In this document: piece by piece, positions 35,003-44,443 of the stretch
Position numbering within the stretch: position 1 is the first letter of the stretch
Layout of the letters: each line of letters opens with the position of its first letter
Assembly: GCF_002915575.1 (NCBI RefSeq)
Contig: NZ_PQGD01000010.1
Span: 1-64,000, forward strand
DNA: 64,000 nucleotides
DNA from: Superficieibacter electus
GTDB taxonomy: Bacteria > Pseudomonadota > Gammaproteobacteria > Enterobacterales > Enterobacteriaceae
Reading direction: 5' to 3'
The notes under the pieces: generated by a model
Database searches by the model: none
What the model was told of the DNA's origin: nothing
The model's input: only the letters and a program-made list of their open reading frames with translations
Made by a program: the position numbers and the translations under genes

Positions 35003-36748
35003 TTACAGTGCAGGTTGTTCGCCTGAAGCGGTATGCATGACCAGAAGATTTTTCGAATCCTGCGGCATGCCATCTGGCATCACGTTCTCCAGACGTAGTA
35101 CATCGCCCATGATCTGACTAAAAACAGGGGCCGAGACTGCCCCGCCATAATAGCTGCCGTTTTGCGGATCGTTAATCACTACCACCAGCGCATAACGCGG
35201 ATGACTGGCAGGCGCAACCCCCGCGGTATAGGCGATGTATTTATCAACGTACTTGCCATCATCACCAATCTTTTTAGCCGTCCCGGTTTTGACCGCCACG
35301 CGATAATCACGCACGGCGGCCTTAATACCGCCGCCGCCCGGCAGCGCCACGCTTTCCATCATATGTTCAACCTGATGAACAATCTCTTCGGGCATCACCC
35401 GCTTCCCCATTACCGGTGGATCGATACGGGTAATCGATAACGGCCTTTCAAGGCCAAAGCTTCCGATAGTGGCATAGACATGTGCTAATTGTAGGGGGGT
35501 GACCATCAAACCATAGCCAAATGAAAAGGTGGCGCGATCAAGCAGCCCCCAGTACTGACGCTGTGGTAAAAGGCCCCTGCTTTCGCCAGTAAGACCAAGC
35601 CCGGTAGACTCGCCAAAGCCGAAATTTTCATACGTATCGATTAGATGCTGTACAGGCATCGCCAGCGAAAGTCGGGAGACGCCGGTATCGCTCGATTTCT
35701 GCAAAATACCGGTCAACGTCAGTTCAGGATAGTAACCGACATCGCGGATGCGGTGTCCGTCGAGGGTGTAGGGATGGGTATCGACCACGCTGCCAGGTTG
35801 CACAATCCCCTGCTGAAGTGCGGTCATAATAACCAGTGGTTTTACTGTCGAGCCTGGTTCGAAAGTATCGCTGATCGCCCGGTTACGAAAATCGTCCAGC
35901 GTCGCGTTTTCCCGATTATTGGGATTAAAATCCGGGAAGCTTGCCATTGACAGGATTTCACCGGTATCAATCTTGATCAATACCGCCGCTCCCGACTGCG
36001 CTTTGTTCCATCTGACCGCATTATCGAGTGCATCCTCGGTTACAGTTTGCAGGCGTTCATCAATGCTGAGCTGGATATTATGAGCCGGAACCGGGGTGAT
36101 ATCGTTTAGATTTTCAATAACCTGCCCATGGCGGTCGCGGCGCACCAGCCGCGCGCCCGCCTTGCCCGTCAACTGAGCGTTGAAACTCTTCTCTACCCCC
36201 TCAATGCCCTGACCATCAATATTCGTAAATCCGATCAGGTTGGCGGCTACGTGGCCTGCCGGATAAAAGCGGCGGGATTCTTCGCGCAAATTAATGCCCG
36301 GCAAGTTGAGTTTACCGACCCATTTTGCCTGCTGCGGATCGACCTGACGTGCCAGATAGAGAAATCGTGATTGCGGATGTTCATGTATGCGCCGGGTAAG
36401 CGTATCCAGGGGCATATGCAGCAGTGACGCCAGCCCCTGCCAGCGAACATCCGTCCCCGGCCCACCTTTTTGCAATAGTGTATAGGGATCGGCCCAGATG
36501 GCATCAACCGGCACGCTCACGGCCAGCGGCTTTCCGTTACGATCCTCAATCATTCCGCGTGGGGCCGCCGAGGGGATTTCACGCAGCGATCGCATATCTT
36601 CTTGTTTCACCAGCTTGTCGGGTTCAACAATTTGTAGCCATCCGACCCGCGCCAGCAATATCCCAAGACATCCCATAATCGCCATACAAACCAGTGCAAA
36701 GCGTAGTGTAGTGAAAGGCTGGCCCGCATTAATACTTTTGTTCTGCAC
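35003..36748 (-). CDS. second PBP3 (PBP3SAL-like), FtsI-family septal transpeptidase
   Basis: A 581-residue class B penicillin-binding protein closely related to FtsI. It has an N-terminal membrane helix (about 18-36), a dimerisation domain, and a transpeptidase domain with Ser300-Thr-Val-Lys303 (SxxK), SSD at 352-354 where FtsI has SSN, and Lys487-Thr-Gly-Thr (KTG). The true ftsI lies in the dcw cluster, outside this window. In Salmonella the gene at this place encodes PBP3SAL, which supports division in acidic conditions inside host cells. It is alone between rlmA and cspC, not in a division operon. Asp in the SxN motif may alter beta-lactam or substrate handling. Confidence 0.88.
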   Translation of the reverse strand: MQNKSINAGQPFTTLRFALVCMAIMGCLGILLARVGWLQIVEPDKLVKQEDMRSLREIPSAAPRGMIEDRNGKPLAVSVPVDAIWADPYTLLQKGGPGTDVRWQGLASLLHMPLDTLTRRIHEHPQSRFLYLARQVDPQQAKWVGKLNLPGINLREESRRFYPAGHVAANLIGFTNIDGQGIEGVEKSFNAQLTGKAGARLVRRDRHGQVIENLNDITPVPAHNIQLSIDERLQTVTEDALDNAVRWNKAQSGAAVLIKIDTGEILSMASFPDFNPNNRENATLDDFRNRAISDTFEPGSTVKPLVIMTALQQGIVQPGSVVDTHPYTLDGHRIRDVGYYPELTLTGILQKSSDTGVSRLSLAMPVQHLIDTYENFGFGESTGLGLTGESRGLLPQRQYWGLLDRATFSFGYGLMVTPLQLAHVYATIGSFGLERPLSITRIDPPVMGKRVMPEEIVHQVEHMMESVALPGGGGIKAAVRDYRVAVKTGTAKKIGDDGKYVDKYIAYTAGVAPASHPRYALVVVINDPQNGSYYGGAVSAPVFSQIMGDVLRLENVMPDGMPQDSKNLLVMHTASGEQPAL

Positions 36749-36888
36749 TCTGACTCCAGTCGTTCGATATAAAGCGATGCGGACAGGAGAATACCCGTTA
36801 CACCGGGCCAGTGGTGAGAATTATGGTGTCGTTTTGCAACAAACCACGACGAGAAGAGGGGTGCTGTAACACTTTGAAAAATAGTCGT

Positions 36889-36917
36889 AAAAAAGCCCCG
36901 CATCAGCGAGGCTTTAA
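36889..36917 (-). terminator. rho-independent terminator of cspC
   Basis: On the minus strand AAAGCCTCGC-TGAT-GCGGGGCTTTTTT forms a stem with one mismatch and a T-run, 48 bases after the cspC stop. Confidence 0.88.
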
Positions 36918-36964
36918 AACTGAAAGTGATGCGCCTGCGCGCGACAAGATCAGTGGTATTAAAT

Positions 36965-37174
36965 TCAGATTGCGGTTACGTTAACAGCAGCCGGGCCTTT
37001 CTGACCGTCCTGAATTTCAAACTCAACGTTCTGGCCTTCAGCCAGAGTTTTGAAGCCATTACCCTGGATTGCAGAGAAGTGTACGAACACATCTTTGCTG
37101 CCGTCAGCAGGGGTAATGAAACCAAAACCTTTAGATTCGTTGAACCACTTAACTTGACCTTTGATCTTCGCCAT
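36965..37174 (-). CDS. cspC: CspC, cold-shock-family RNA-binding protein
   Basis: A 69-residue cold-shock domain protein, identical in pattern to E. coli CspC. It has RNP1 KGFGFITP and RNP2 VFVHFSAIQ, and ends [10 protein letters not shown]. CspC is expressed at 37 C and stabilises rpoS and stress mRNAs. The start [11 protein letters not shown] is the family one (37172-37174), with AAGGAA upstream. In E. coli it is co-transcribed with yobF, which is broken here. Confidence 0.97.
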
Positions 37175-37236
37175 TTGCAAAATTCCTTAGAGAGTTTTCT
37201 TCGCCCGGAGGCTCTAACATGGATAAACCTGAGACA

Positions 37237-37335
37237 TTACATTACTGCATGAGGCACTAATAAAAGGTTCGGCAGAGAAGCGGTATTCAACGCAACGTGT
37301 TTACTCAGGACTTCTTTACTGAAAATGCCACACAT
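37237..37335 (-). pseudogene. yobF: frameshifted yobF remnant upstream of cspC
   Basis: YobF of E. coli is 47 residues, starting MCGIFSKEVLSKHV. This ORF begins the same way, then shifts frame and ends after 32 codons. The lost part, VEYRFSAEPFISASCSNV, is readable in the next frame, so about one base is missing near 37290-37296. A second change (a repeated AATGT near 37234-37243) also destroys the family C-terminus. The remnant keeps its place upstream of cspC, where yobF is translated under heat and other stress in E. coli. A sequence error could explain one change but hardly both. Confidence 0.75.
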
Positions 37336-37970
37336 AAACAGAACTGTACCTCGTTTAACCTGAAGGTGTTATCACATACAACGTAAATTATGGCAAGCCA
37401 TTTTTAAACGGGTATCGATCTATCGCACATATTTATTAAGTCTTTTTTGCCTGATCCGCATTTTATGCGCATTTTATGATAAAGCAAAATGGCTTCTAAC
37501 CGGACGGGGGAAGCAGGTTTGAGGCTGTGAGTCAGGCGTTACGCCATAGTGTAACGTCTTTCAGAAGCTAAAAAGATGCTGACCGTTCATCATTTGTTCA
37601 GGGAGTTAGATGATTTTGTGCATAGTTATGCATAAAAAATCATAGCTAACAATTAGCACTGGTGCTCATAAGGAGACAGGTCACTAAAATTTAATCAATG
37701 CTTAATACTAATTAAATAGATTTATAATGTGCACCAAAATAATGAACCTCGGATAATAATGCATCATAAAAAGGCAATAAAAACGTTTCGATGAAGATAA
37801 GCTCATTCTTAATGAGATAATGATATCAGGATTTACGTTCAGACTGTGCTAATAAGGCAAGATGAGAAAGAGGAATGACACCTAAGGCAGAATCAGATCG
37901 TGTGCACCACTGGTGTGCAACGCGGCGGAAATGACCCGGCAATGATACTGCATCTTTGCCGGGGAGTCGG
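37336..37970. other. gene-free stretch between yobF and yebO
   Basis: About 630 bases with no supported gene. The right part should hold the yobF-cspC promoter and long leader, and is AT-rich. CCCGGCAA/TTGCCGGG (37935-37963) is an 8-bp hairpin just past the leftward yebO stop and may end its transcript, though it lacks a T-run. A 104-codon frame at 37826-38140 is a shadow of yebO and is not called. Confidence 0.45.
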
Positions 37971-38258
37971 TTACCGTTCTGCAACCAGACGAATGAAATC
38001 GTCATCATCGGCCTGTGGCTGCTCAGGTTGCGCGGGAGAGTCAACTTTTTCAGGTTCATTCGCCTCACACAGTCTGCGCAGCAACGCATTTTGCCGTTTT
38101 TGCTGATCGAGCAATTCTTCCAGCAACTCGATTTGCTCATTCACACGAGAACTGGCGCGGTTAACGAAAAACCACAGCAGCAGTCCCATAACCAGCACGA
38201 CAACCGAAACCAACAGTGAGGCCAGATTAAGCGCCCCGGTACTCATTAAATCGTTCAT
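37971..38258 (-). CDS. yebO: YebO, small membrane protein
   Basis: A 95-residue protein with one membrane helix (about 10-32) followed by a coiled-coil-like helix VNEQIELLEELLDQQKRQNALLRRLCEANEPEK and an acidic tail. It matches E. coli YebO (95), ending FIRLVAER. Function unknown. It lies downstream of mgrB in the same direction, with about 70 bases between, and may share the PhoP-controlled transcript. Confidence 0.93.
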   Translation of the reverse strand: MNDLMSTGALNLASLLVSVVVLVMGLLLWFFVNRASSRVNEQIELLEELLDQQKRQNALLRRLCEANEPEKVDSPAQPEQPQADDDDFIRLVAER

Positions 38259-38330
38259 TTCACCACCTCAAAGGAAACACGCTATCTTACCACTCGCGGC
38301 GGGGAAGGAAATCACTGATAGCAAAAATGC

Positions 38331-38474
38331 TTACCACGGGATGAATTTGTTGACTGCACAGATACCGCTAAAAAACTGTACATCCTGATCGCACAGTACA
38401 TTGAGCAACTGGGTCCAGATGAGCAAACCGAGAACGATGGCTCCCATCAGTACCACCCACCTAAATTTTTTCAC
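38331..38474 (-). CDS. mgrB: MgrB, feedback inhibitor of PhoQ
   Basis: A 47-residue inner-membrane protein. It has a short cytoplasmic start (KKFRW), one helix, and a periplasmic tail with the conserved [20 protein letters not shown], in which the two cysteines are needed for PhoQ inhibition. The start is GTG at 38472-38474. It is intact; loss of mgrB is a common route to polymyxin resistance in relatives. A PhoP box lies upstream. Confidence 0.95.
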   Translation of the reverse strand: MKKFRWVVLMGAIVLGLLIWTQLLNVLCDQDVQFFSGICAVNKFIPW

Positions 38475-38511
38475 TCCGGGCTCCAAATTATCACCTGATG
38501 CGACCAGGTTA

Positions 38512-38540
38512 ACATGCGTATCTTAAACAGGGGGTTAACT
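38512..38540 (-). promoter_or_regulatory. PhoP-dependent promoter of mgrB
   Basis: On the minus strand AGTTAA-N5-TGTTTA fits the PhoP direct repeat (second half perfect). It is followed after exactly 12 bases by TAACCT as a -10 element, the spacing typical of PhoP-activated promoters. This closes the PhoP-MgrB-PhoQ feedback loop. Confidence 0.75.
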
Positions 38541-38635
38541 GTTCGCGCTTCGAATTATTTAGAGACTTTTCGCCTTGTTCTGGCCGCTCATGCCTGTAGT
38601 CTAACGCCCACGATAACAGGATAAAAGGAGTCGTT

Positions 38636-38875
38636 ATGCGCCAGGTTATTCGAATCATTATGTTGCTGGCACTGATCTGGATTGGTTTATTGCTCAGCGG
38701 TTATGGCGTGTTAATTGGCAGCAACGTTAACGCAGCGGGCATGGGACTGCAATGTACCTATCTCACCGCTCGCGGCACCAGCACCGCCCAGTATGTGCAT
38801 TCTGATAGTGGGATCATTGGTATTAATAATTGCCCGCTGTTGCGTAAAAGTGAAACGGTGATAGAACACGGATAG
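38636..38875 (+). CDS. yobH: YobH, small exported or membrane protein
   Basis: A 79-residue protein with an N-terminal hydrophobic helix (about 6-26) that could be a signal anchor, then a small domain with two cysteines (LQCTYLTARGTST and NNCPLLRKS). It matches E. coli YobH (79). Function unknown. AAAGGAG precedes the ATG. Convergent with kdgR across a terminator. Confidence 0.92.
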   Translation: MRQVIRIIMLLALIWIGLLLSGYGVLIGSNVNAAGMGLQCTYLTARGTSTAQYVHSDSGIIGINNCPLLRKSETVIEHG

Positions 38876-38883
38876 TCACTGGC

Positions 38884-38909
38884 AGCACGCCGCCCTCTGG
38901 CGGCGTGCT
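38884..38909. terminator. bidirectional terminator between yobH and kdgR
   Basis: AGCACGCCGCC-CTCT-GGCGGCGTGCT is an 11-bp stem with a 4-base loop between two convergent stops. Confidence 0.75.
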
Positions 38910-38914
38910 CAGGC

Positions 38915-39706
38915 TCAGAATGGATAGGCCGTGTACCCCATTTGTTCTGAAATTTTACGCGCCGCCGTATGCAGCATTGCGACATATTCATGTAAGCGCT
39001 CTTCCGAGAAACGCAGGGTTGGAAACGAGATGCTTAAACCAGCAATGACCACACCAAAACGATCAAAAACCGGCACGCCAATGCAACGCAGCCCTTCTTC
39101 TTGTTCTTCGTTATCCTCACCAAAACCCTGTTCACGGACTTGATCGAGAAGTGGTAGCAACGCTTCAGTACTGGTTATGGTACGTCCTGTGCTGCGCTTA
39201 TACTCAACGCCTTCAAGAATTTGCTGTACCTCGTCACGATCGCGCCAGGCCAACAGCACTTTACCAATTGCCGTGCTGTAGAGCGGGTTGCGGCGGCCAA
39301 TGCGTGAATACATACGCAGGTTATACATCGAATCAATTTTATGGATATATACAATACTGTCTTCATCCAGCGCGCCAAGGTGGATAGTTTCTTTCGTCAG
39401 ACGCGACAGTTCGCGCATCTGAATATCCGCGCTACGGATTAAATCGACATTCTGTAGCGCACGTGCGCCAAGCTCAAAGAGTTTAAGGGTCAGTGAATAC
39501 TTTTCTGATTCCCCTTCCTGAGCAACATATCCCAGTGATTTCATGGTCTGCAAAAAGCGATAAACGGTGCTTTTTGACATCATGACGCGCTGCGACAGCT
39601 CGGTAATCCCAATTTCACGCTCTTCACCAAGCGCCTGCAGGATGCCAAAAACCTTCAATACTGAAGAGACAGAATCTGGCTGCTTGTCCAAATCTGCGAG
39701 TGCCAT
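38915..39706 (-). CDS. kdgR: KdgR, IclR-family repressor
   Basis: A 263-residue IclR-family regulator. The N-terminal winged helix-turn-helix (about 15-75) includes ITELSQRVMMSKSTVYRFLQTM; the C-terminal effector domain includes IHLGALDEDSIVYIHKID and LRCIGVPVFDRFG. KdgR represses 2-keto-3-deoxygluconate use, including eda (present at 60433 in this window) and kdgT, and is released by KDG. It is divergent from yebQ, as in E. coli. Confidence 0.95.
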   Translation of the reverse strand: MALADLDKQPDSVSSVLKVFGILQALGEEREIGITELSQRVMMSKSTVYRFLQTMKSLGYVAQEGESEKYSLTLKLFELGARALQNVDLIRSADIQMRELSRLTKETIHLGALDEDSIVYIHKIDSMYNLRMYSRIGRRNPLYSTAIGKVLLAWRDRDEVQQILEGVEYKRSTGRTITSTEALLPLLDQVREQGFGEDNEEQEEGLRCIGVPVFDRFGVVIAGLSISFPTLRFSEERLHEYVAMLHTAARKISEQMGYTAYPF

Positions 39707-39882
39707 TTATCACCTCTGGGTTTTGTTTTATAAAAATCAGAACGAGTTTTTATTATAAATTCGCGTCTTCCCTGCCGCAACGGTTCTTCTGCCACTTCCT
39801 TACAAATCTGCGAGCAATCGTTGAATTATCAGTGCTAAAATTATTTTCTGAATAATAATTTTCTTTTCTTATCGTTTTTCAT

Positions 39883-41256
39883 ATGAATAAAACCGCTTCG
39901 GATGGTCTGCCTGTACCCCAACGTTATGGGGCAATTGTCACTATTATTCTTGGTATCGCGATGGCCGTGCTGGATGGTGCCATTGCCAATGTTGCCCTGC
40001 CCACCATTGCCGGCGACCTGAATGCGTCGCCCGCAGCGTCCATCTGGATAGTCAATGCGTATCAAATTGCGATCGTCATATCGCTCCTTTCGTTGGCTTT
40101 TCTTGGGGATATGTTTGGCTACCGGCGTATCTATAAGATCGGATTGGTGGTTTTTACTTTTGCTTCGCTGGCTTGCGCGTTGTCGGATTCTCTGTTGACG
40201 CTGACGATTGCCCGCGTGGCACAGGGCTTTGGCGGCGCAGCGTTAATGAGTGTCAATACTGCGCTTATTCGCCTTATCTATCCGCCACAGCAGCTGGGAC
40301 GTGGCATGGGAATCAACTCTTTTGTTGTTGCTGTCTCCTCTGCCGCCAGCCCCACAATTGCGGCGGGTATTCTCTCCGTCGCCTCCTGGCAGTGGCTGTT
40401 TTTAATTAATGTTCCCCTTGGCGTGATCTCGCTGGTGCTGGCACTGCGGTTTCTTCCGCCAAACGGTGCGCGCAGTAACAGCCCACGCTTCGACGTGCCA
40501 AGTGCCGTAATGAATGCCCTGACGTTTGGATTACTGATTTCAGCCTTGAGCGGGTTTGCCCAGGGACAGTCGCGGACATTAGTTATGGCGGAGATCGGAG
40601 TAATGCTTGTCGCAGGATTTTTTTTCGTCCGTCGTCAACTTCAGTTGCCTGTTCCCCTTTTACCGATAGATCTGCTGCGCATCCCGATTTTCTCGCTCTC
40701 AATTTGCACCTCCATCTGCTCATTCTGCGCGCAAATGCTGGCGCTGGTTTCCCTGCCCTTTTTCCTGCAAACGATCCTCGGCCGCAGTGAAGTGGAAACT
40801 GGATTGCTACTGACCCCCTGGCCACTGGCAACCATGGTCATGGCACCGCTGGCCGGATACCTGATTGAGAGAGTACATGCTGGATTACTGGGAGCGCTGG
40901 GAATGGTAGTGATGGCCTGCGGTTTATTCGCACTGGCATGGTTGCCCGCGGCACCAGCAGACTGGGCAATTATCTGGCCGATGATCCTGTGCGGTGCTGG
41001 TTTCGGCCTTTTTCAGTCGCCCAACAACCACACTATTATTTCCTCTGCGCCACGCCAGCGCAGCGGCGGAGCCAGCGGGATGTTGGGCACCGCAAGGCTG
41101 CTGGGACAAAGTATCGGTGCCGCGCTGGTAGCATTACTGTTTAATCTGAATGGTGACGCCGGTACGCACGCTTCACTGCTCCTGGCCGGAACGCTGGCGA
41201 CGATTGCAGCTATTGTCAGCGGCTTACGGGTTACTCAACCCCGGGCGCAGGCGTAA
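39883..41256 (+). CDS. yebQ: YebQ, MFS drug-efflux-type transporter
   Basis: A 457-residue major facilitator protein of the 14-helix drug:H+ antiporter group (EmrB/QacA type). Motif D/A is GAIANVALPTIAGDL early and GDMFGYRRIYKIGL (motif A-like). The C-terminal part is RQRSGGASGMLGTARLLGQSIGAALVAL. Same length as E. coli YebQ (457). The substrate is not known; its place beside kdgR suggests a link to sugar acids but this is not proven. Confidence 0.92.
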   Translation: MNKTASDGLPVPQRYGAIVTIILGIAMAVLDGAIANVALPTIAGDLNASPAASIWIVNAYQIAIVISLLSLAFLGDMFGYRRIYKIGLVVFTFASLACALSDSLLTLTIARVAQGFGGAALMSVNTALIRLIYPPQQLGRGMGINSFVVAVSSAASPTIAAGILSVASWQWLFLINVPLGVISLVLALRFLPPNGARSNSPRFDVPSAVMNALTFGLLISALSGFAQGQSRTLVMAEIGVMLVAGFFFVRRQLQLPVPLLPIDLLRIPIFSLSICTSICSFCAQMLALVSLPFFLQTILGRSEVETGLLLTPWPLATMVMAPLAGYLIERVHAGLLGALGMVVMACGLFALAWLPAAPADWAIIWPMILCGAGFGLFQSPNNHTIISSAPRQRSGGASGMLGTARLLGQSIGAALVALLFNLNGDAGTHASLLLAGTLATIAAIVSGLRVTQPRAQA

Positions 41257-41289
41257 AAAAAGCCCGGTCGCGGATTCACGGCCGGGCAT
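41254..41289 (-). terminator. rho-independent terminator of htpX
   Basis: On the minus strand GCCCGG-N14-CCGGGC is followed by TTTTTTT, just after the htpX stop and overlapping the yebQ end. Confidence 0.8.
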
Positions 41290-41303
41290 GTCATGCAGAG
41301 CAA

Positions 41304-42185
41304 TTACTTCAGATATTCGCCGCTACGCAGCGCCTCAATACGCTTGTCCAGCGGCGGGTGAGTCATAAAGAACTCGCTCCACGATTTAGCTTTGCCGTTA
41401 ATGCAAAATGCCATCATGCTGCTCGCCTCCTGGGGCTCATAGCTGGTTTTCAGACGCTGCAACGCAGCAATCATTTTTTCACGTCCTACCAGACGTGCTG
41501 AACCGGCATCGGCATGAAATTCGCGATGGCGTGAGAACCACATGGTGATCATGCTGGCAAGGATACCAAACAGCAGTTCCAGCACCATCGCCACCGCAAA
41601 GTAGATCAGCGGGTTGCCATTATTACCCTCCCCTTCATCCCGATTGCCACCCAGAAAACCGGCGGCGATCTGGGCAAGAATGCGGGAGATAAAAATGACG
41701 AAGGTGTTTACTACCCCCTGAATCAGCGTCATCGTGACCATGTCACCATTGGCAATATGACTAATTTCATGCGCAATGACGGCCTCGGCCTCGTCGCGGC
41801 TCATGTTCTGCAACAAGCCAGTACTGACGGCGACCAGTGAGGCATCACGGCGTGCGCCGGTAGCAAAAGCGTTGATATCCGGCGCATGATAGACTGCCAC
41901 CTGTGGCATGGCGATGCCGGCCTGATTTGCCTGCGTAGCAACGGTCTGCATCAGCCAGCGCTCGGTTTCGTTGCGCGGCTGTTCAATCACTTCCCCCCCA
42001 ACAGATTTGAGGGCCATCCATTTCGACATCATTAGCGAAACGATCGAACCACCAAAACCAAACAGCAGCGCCATGATTAGCAGGCCGGTCATACTGCTCG
42101 ACTGAATTCCTGTCAGGCTTAGCACCAGCCCGAACACCACCATTACCGCCAGGTTGGTTAACAGGAAAAGCGCGATTCGCATCAT
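41304..42185 (-). CDS. htpX: HtpX, membrane zinc metalloprotease
   Basis: A 293-residue M48 peptidase of the inner membrane. It has two N-terminal helices (about 4-24 and 33-53), the zinc motif His139-Glu140-x-x-His143 ([11 protein letters not shown]), and two further helices (about 158-178, 193-213). The third zinc ligand is in [15 protein letters not shown]. It degrades misfolded membrane proteins with FtsH and is in the Cpx regulon in E. coli. The start [11 protein letters not shown] at 42185 matches E. coli; the upstream 25 codons are not conserved. Confidence 0.95.
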   Translation of the reverse strand: MMRIALFLLTNLAVMVVFGLVLSLTGIQSSSMTGLLIMALLFGFGGSIVSLMMSKWMALKSVGGEVIEQPRNETERWLMQTVATQANQAGIAMPQVAVYHAPDINAFATGARRDASLVAVSTGLLQNMSRDEAEAVIAHEISHIANGDMVTMTLIQGVVNTFVIFISRILAQIAAGFLGGNRDEGEGNNGNPLIYFAVAMVLELLFGILASMITMWFSRHREFHADAGSARLVGREKMIAALQRLKTSYEPQEASSMMAFCINGKAKSWSEFFMTHPPLDKRIEALRSGEYLK

Positions 42186-42341
42186 AATATTTTTTAACCT
42201 CGGTTTAACAAAACGCACTATGCGATAACCATATCGTATGGGTATTACCGCTTTTTTCAAGCGAACAGAGACGCTAAGTCACGAGAATCACGCAACTTTA
42301 CATTTTGAAGGGGGTTTTTTACGTCAGAAGAGACTGGTAAA

Positions 42342-42370
42342 AAAACAGGCACAATTGCTTGTGCCTGTTG
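42342..42370 (-). terminator. rho-independent terminator of prc
   Basis: On the minus strand AACAGGCACAA-GCAA-TTGTGCCTGTT is followed by TTTTT. Confidence 0.88.
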
Positions 42371-42375
42371 GGAGG

Positions 42376-44424
42376 TTATTTGTTTTTTGCGGGTTGTGCC
42401 GCGGGCTGCTCTTTTTGCAGGTGAGCAAGATCAACCGCAATATGCACCGTCTCATCAAGATACGGATCGGGTTCCTGATAATCCTTCGGCAAATCGTCGA
42501 GTTTTTTCAGCAGCGGTTTACCCACACGCGTAAAGCGATCGTTAATCCGCGCCAGACGGGTGGCATCATCTTCGGCATTCTCTTTTTCACGCTGAGCGTA
42601 ATTAAGAGAAACGTTGTTCCGTTTGTCTTTTAGGGCATTGAACCGTGCGATGTCTTTGATAATGTACTGGAACTCATGATCCTCCGCGATACGTGCGTTG
42701 TGATCTTTGAGCAATTCAGGGCCAAAGGGGGTCAAATCGCCTGACTTCACGAAAGTCGCCGCGTTGATGCTGTCCCATGGCAGCGCATTATCTTCGAACT
42801 TCTCACCGGTTTCCGTCTCTTCAGTGCCGGTCGGCATGATGATATCCGGGGTAACGCCTTTACGCTGAGTACTGCCACCGTTAACACGGTAGAATTTCTG
42901 GATGGTATACTGCACCGAACCCAGGGCCGGCCACTCAGGACGCAGCATCTGATCGTAAATACGATTCAGGGAGCGGTACTGCTGTACGGTACCTTTACCA
43001 AAGGTTGGCTCGCCGACAATCAATGCCCGGCCATAATCCTGCATGGCTGCAGCAAAGATTTCCGATGCCGATGCGCTGAAGCGATCGACCAGCACCACCA
43101 GCGGGCCTTTATAATACACCACACCATCGGTGTCGCTGTCTTCGCGCACCTTACCGTTGTTATCACGTACCTGTACTACCGGACCGGACGGGATAAATAG
43201 CCCGGAAAGAGAGACAGCTTCAGTCAATGCTCCGCCACCATTGGTGCGCAGGTCAATAACCACACTGCTGACGTTCTGTTTTTCCAGCTTCTGCAACTGC
43301 ACCTTAACGTCATCCGTCAGGCCAACATAGAAACCCGGTATATCCAGTACGCCGACCTTCTCTTTACCCACGTTTTTTACCGACATCTTGACCGCACGGT
43401 CTTCAAGGCGGATGCGTTCGCGGGTCAATGTGATAATGCGCGTTTTGGTGCCTTTACCCGCAGGCAGGACCTCAAGACGCACCTTACTCCCCTTAGGCCC
43501 TTTGATCAGCGCTACCACATCGTCCAGACGCCAGCCGATAACATCCACCATGCTCTGACCCGGCTGGCCAACACCCACAATGCGGTCGCCTACAGCAATC
43601 GCTTTGCTTTTCGCGGCTGGTCCACCGGCGACCATGGAGTTAATTACCGTGTAATCATCATCCATCTGCAATACTGCGCCGATCCCCTCAAGGGACAGGC
43701 TCATTTCAGTATTAAACTGCTCGGTATTACGTGGCGACAAATAGTTGGTATGCGGGTCAATCTCATGGGCGAATGCCGTCATCGCCAGCGAAAATACATC
43801 TTCGCTGTTGGATTGGGTCAGACGACGAATGGCAAATTTATAGCGACGACTCAGGGTGTCGCGGATTTCTTTGTCCGTTTTGCCGGTCAGCTTCAGACTC
43901 AGTTCATCATACTTAACTTTGCCATCCCACAACGCATTCAGCTCAGCCTCATCTTTTGGCCACGGAGACTTACTGCGATCGAGATTGAACGTATCGTTAC
44001 CGGTAAAATCCATCGGCCGTTCCAGTACTTTTAATGCGTACTGATAGCGTTCAAAACGCCGTTGCTGCCCAAGGTTATACAGCGCGTAGAAGACGTCGAG
44101 TTTACCGGAACGAAGCTCGTCGCCGAGCGTCGTGTTTTTATAGGCGAATTTTTATACGTCGCTGGCTAACAACACGTTATGGCTGTAGTCGAGCAAATTC
44201 AGATAACGATCGAAAATTTTGGCCGAGAATGCCTTATCCAGATCGAACTGGCGGTAGTGCGAGCGCGTAAAGCGCGATGTGACGCGCTCGCTTACCGTAG
44301 AGTGCTGAACCTCTTCCTTAAGAACCGGAATTTGATCGGCACGGGTGATCTCGTTCGCTGCAAAAGCATGGCCTGCTGCTAAAAACATGCCTGCGATTGC
44401 AGTGAGCTTAAAAAATGTGTTCAT
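42376..44424 (-). pseudogene. prc: prc (tsp) tail-specific protease interrupted by one in-frame stop
   Basis: The 683-codon frame from ATG 44424 to the stop at 42376 has exactly the length of E. coli Prc (682 residues), but codon 91 (44152-44154) is TAA where the family has Glu (LLASDV-stop-KFAYKNT against LLASDVEQFAKKKT). No base is gained or lost. The catalytic Ser452 and Lys477, the PDZ domain, and the rest are intact. The first 90 codons hold the signal peptide (about 1-22). Any product restarting inside, for example at codon 138 (MDFTGNDTF), would lack the signal and stay in the cytoplasm. Prc processes FtsI and, with NlpI, degrades MepS in the periplasm. Loss, stop-codon read-through or a base error are all possible. 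Confidence 0.9.
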
Positions 44425-44443
44425 GCCAGGCCTGGCCTCCGTT

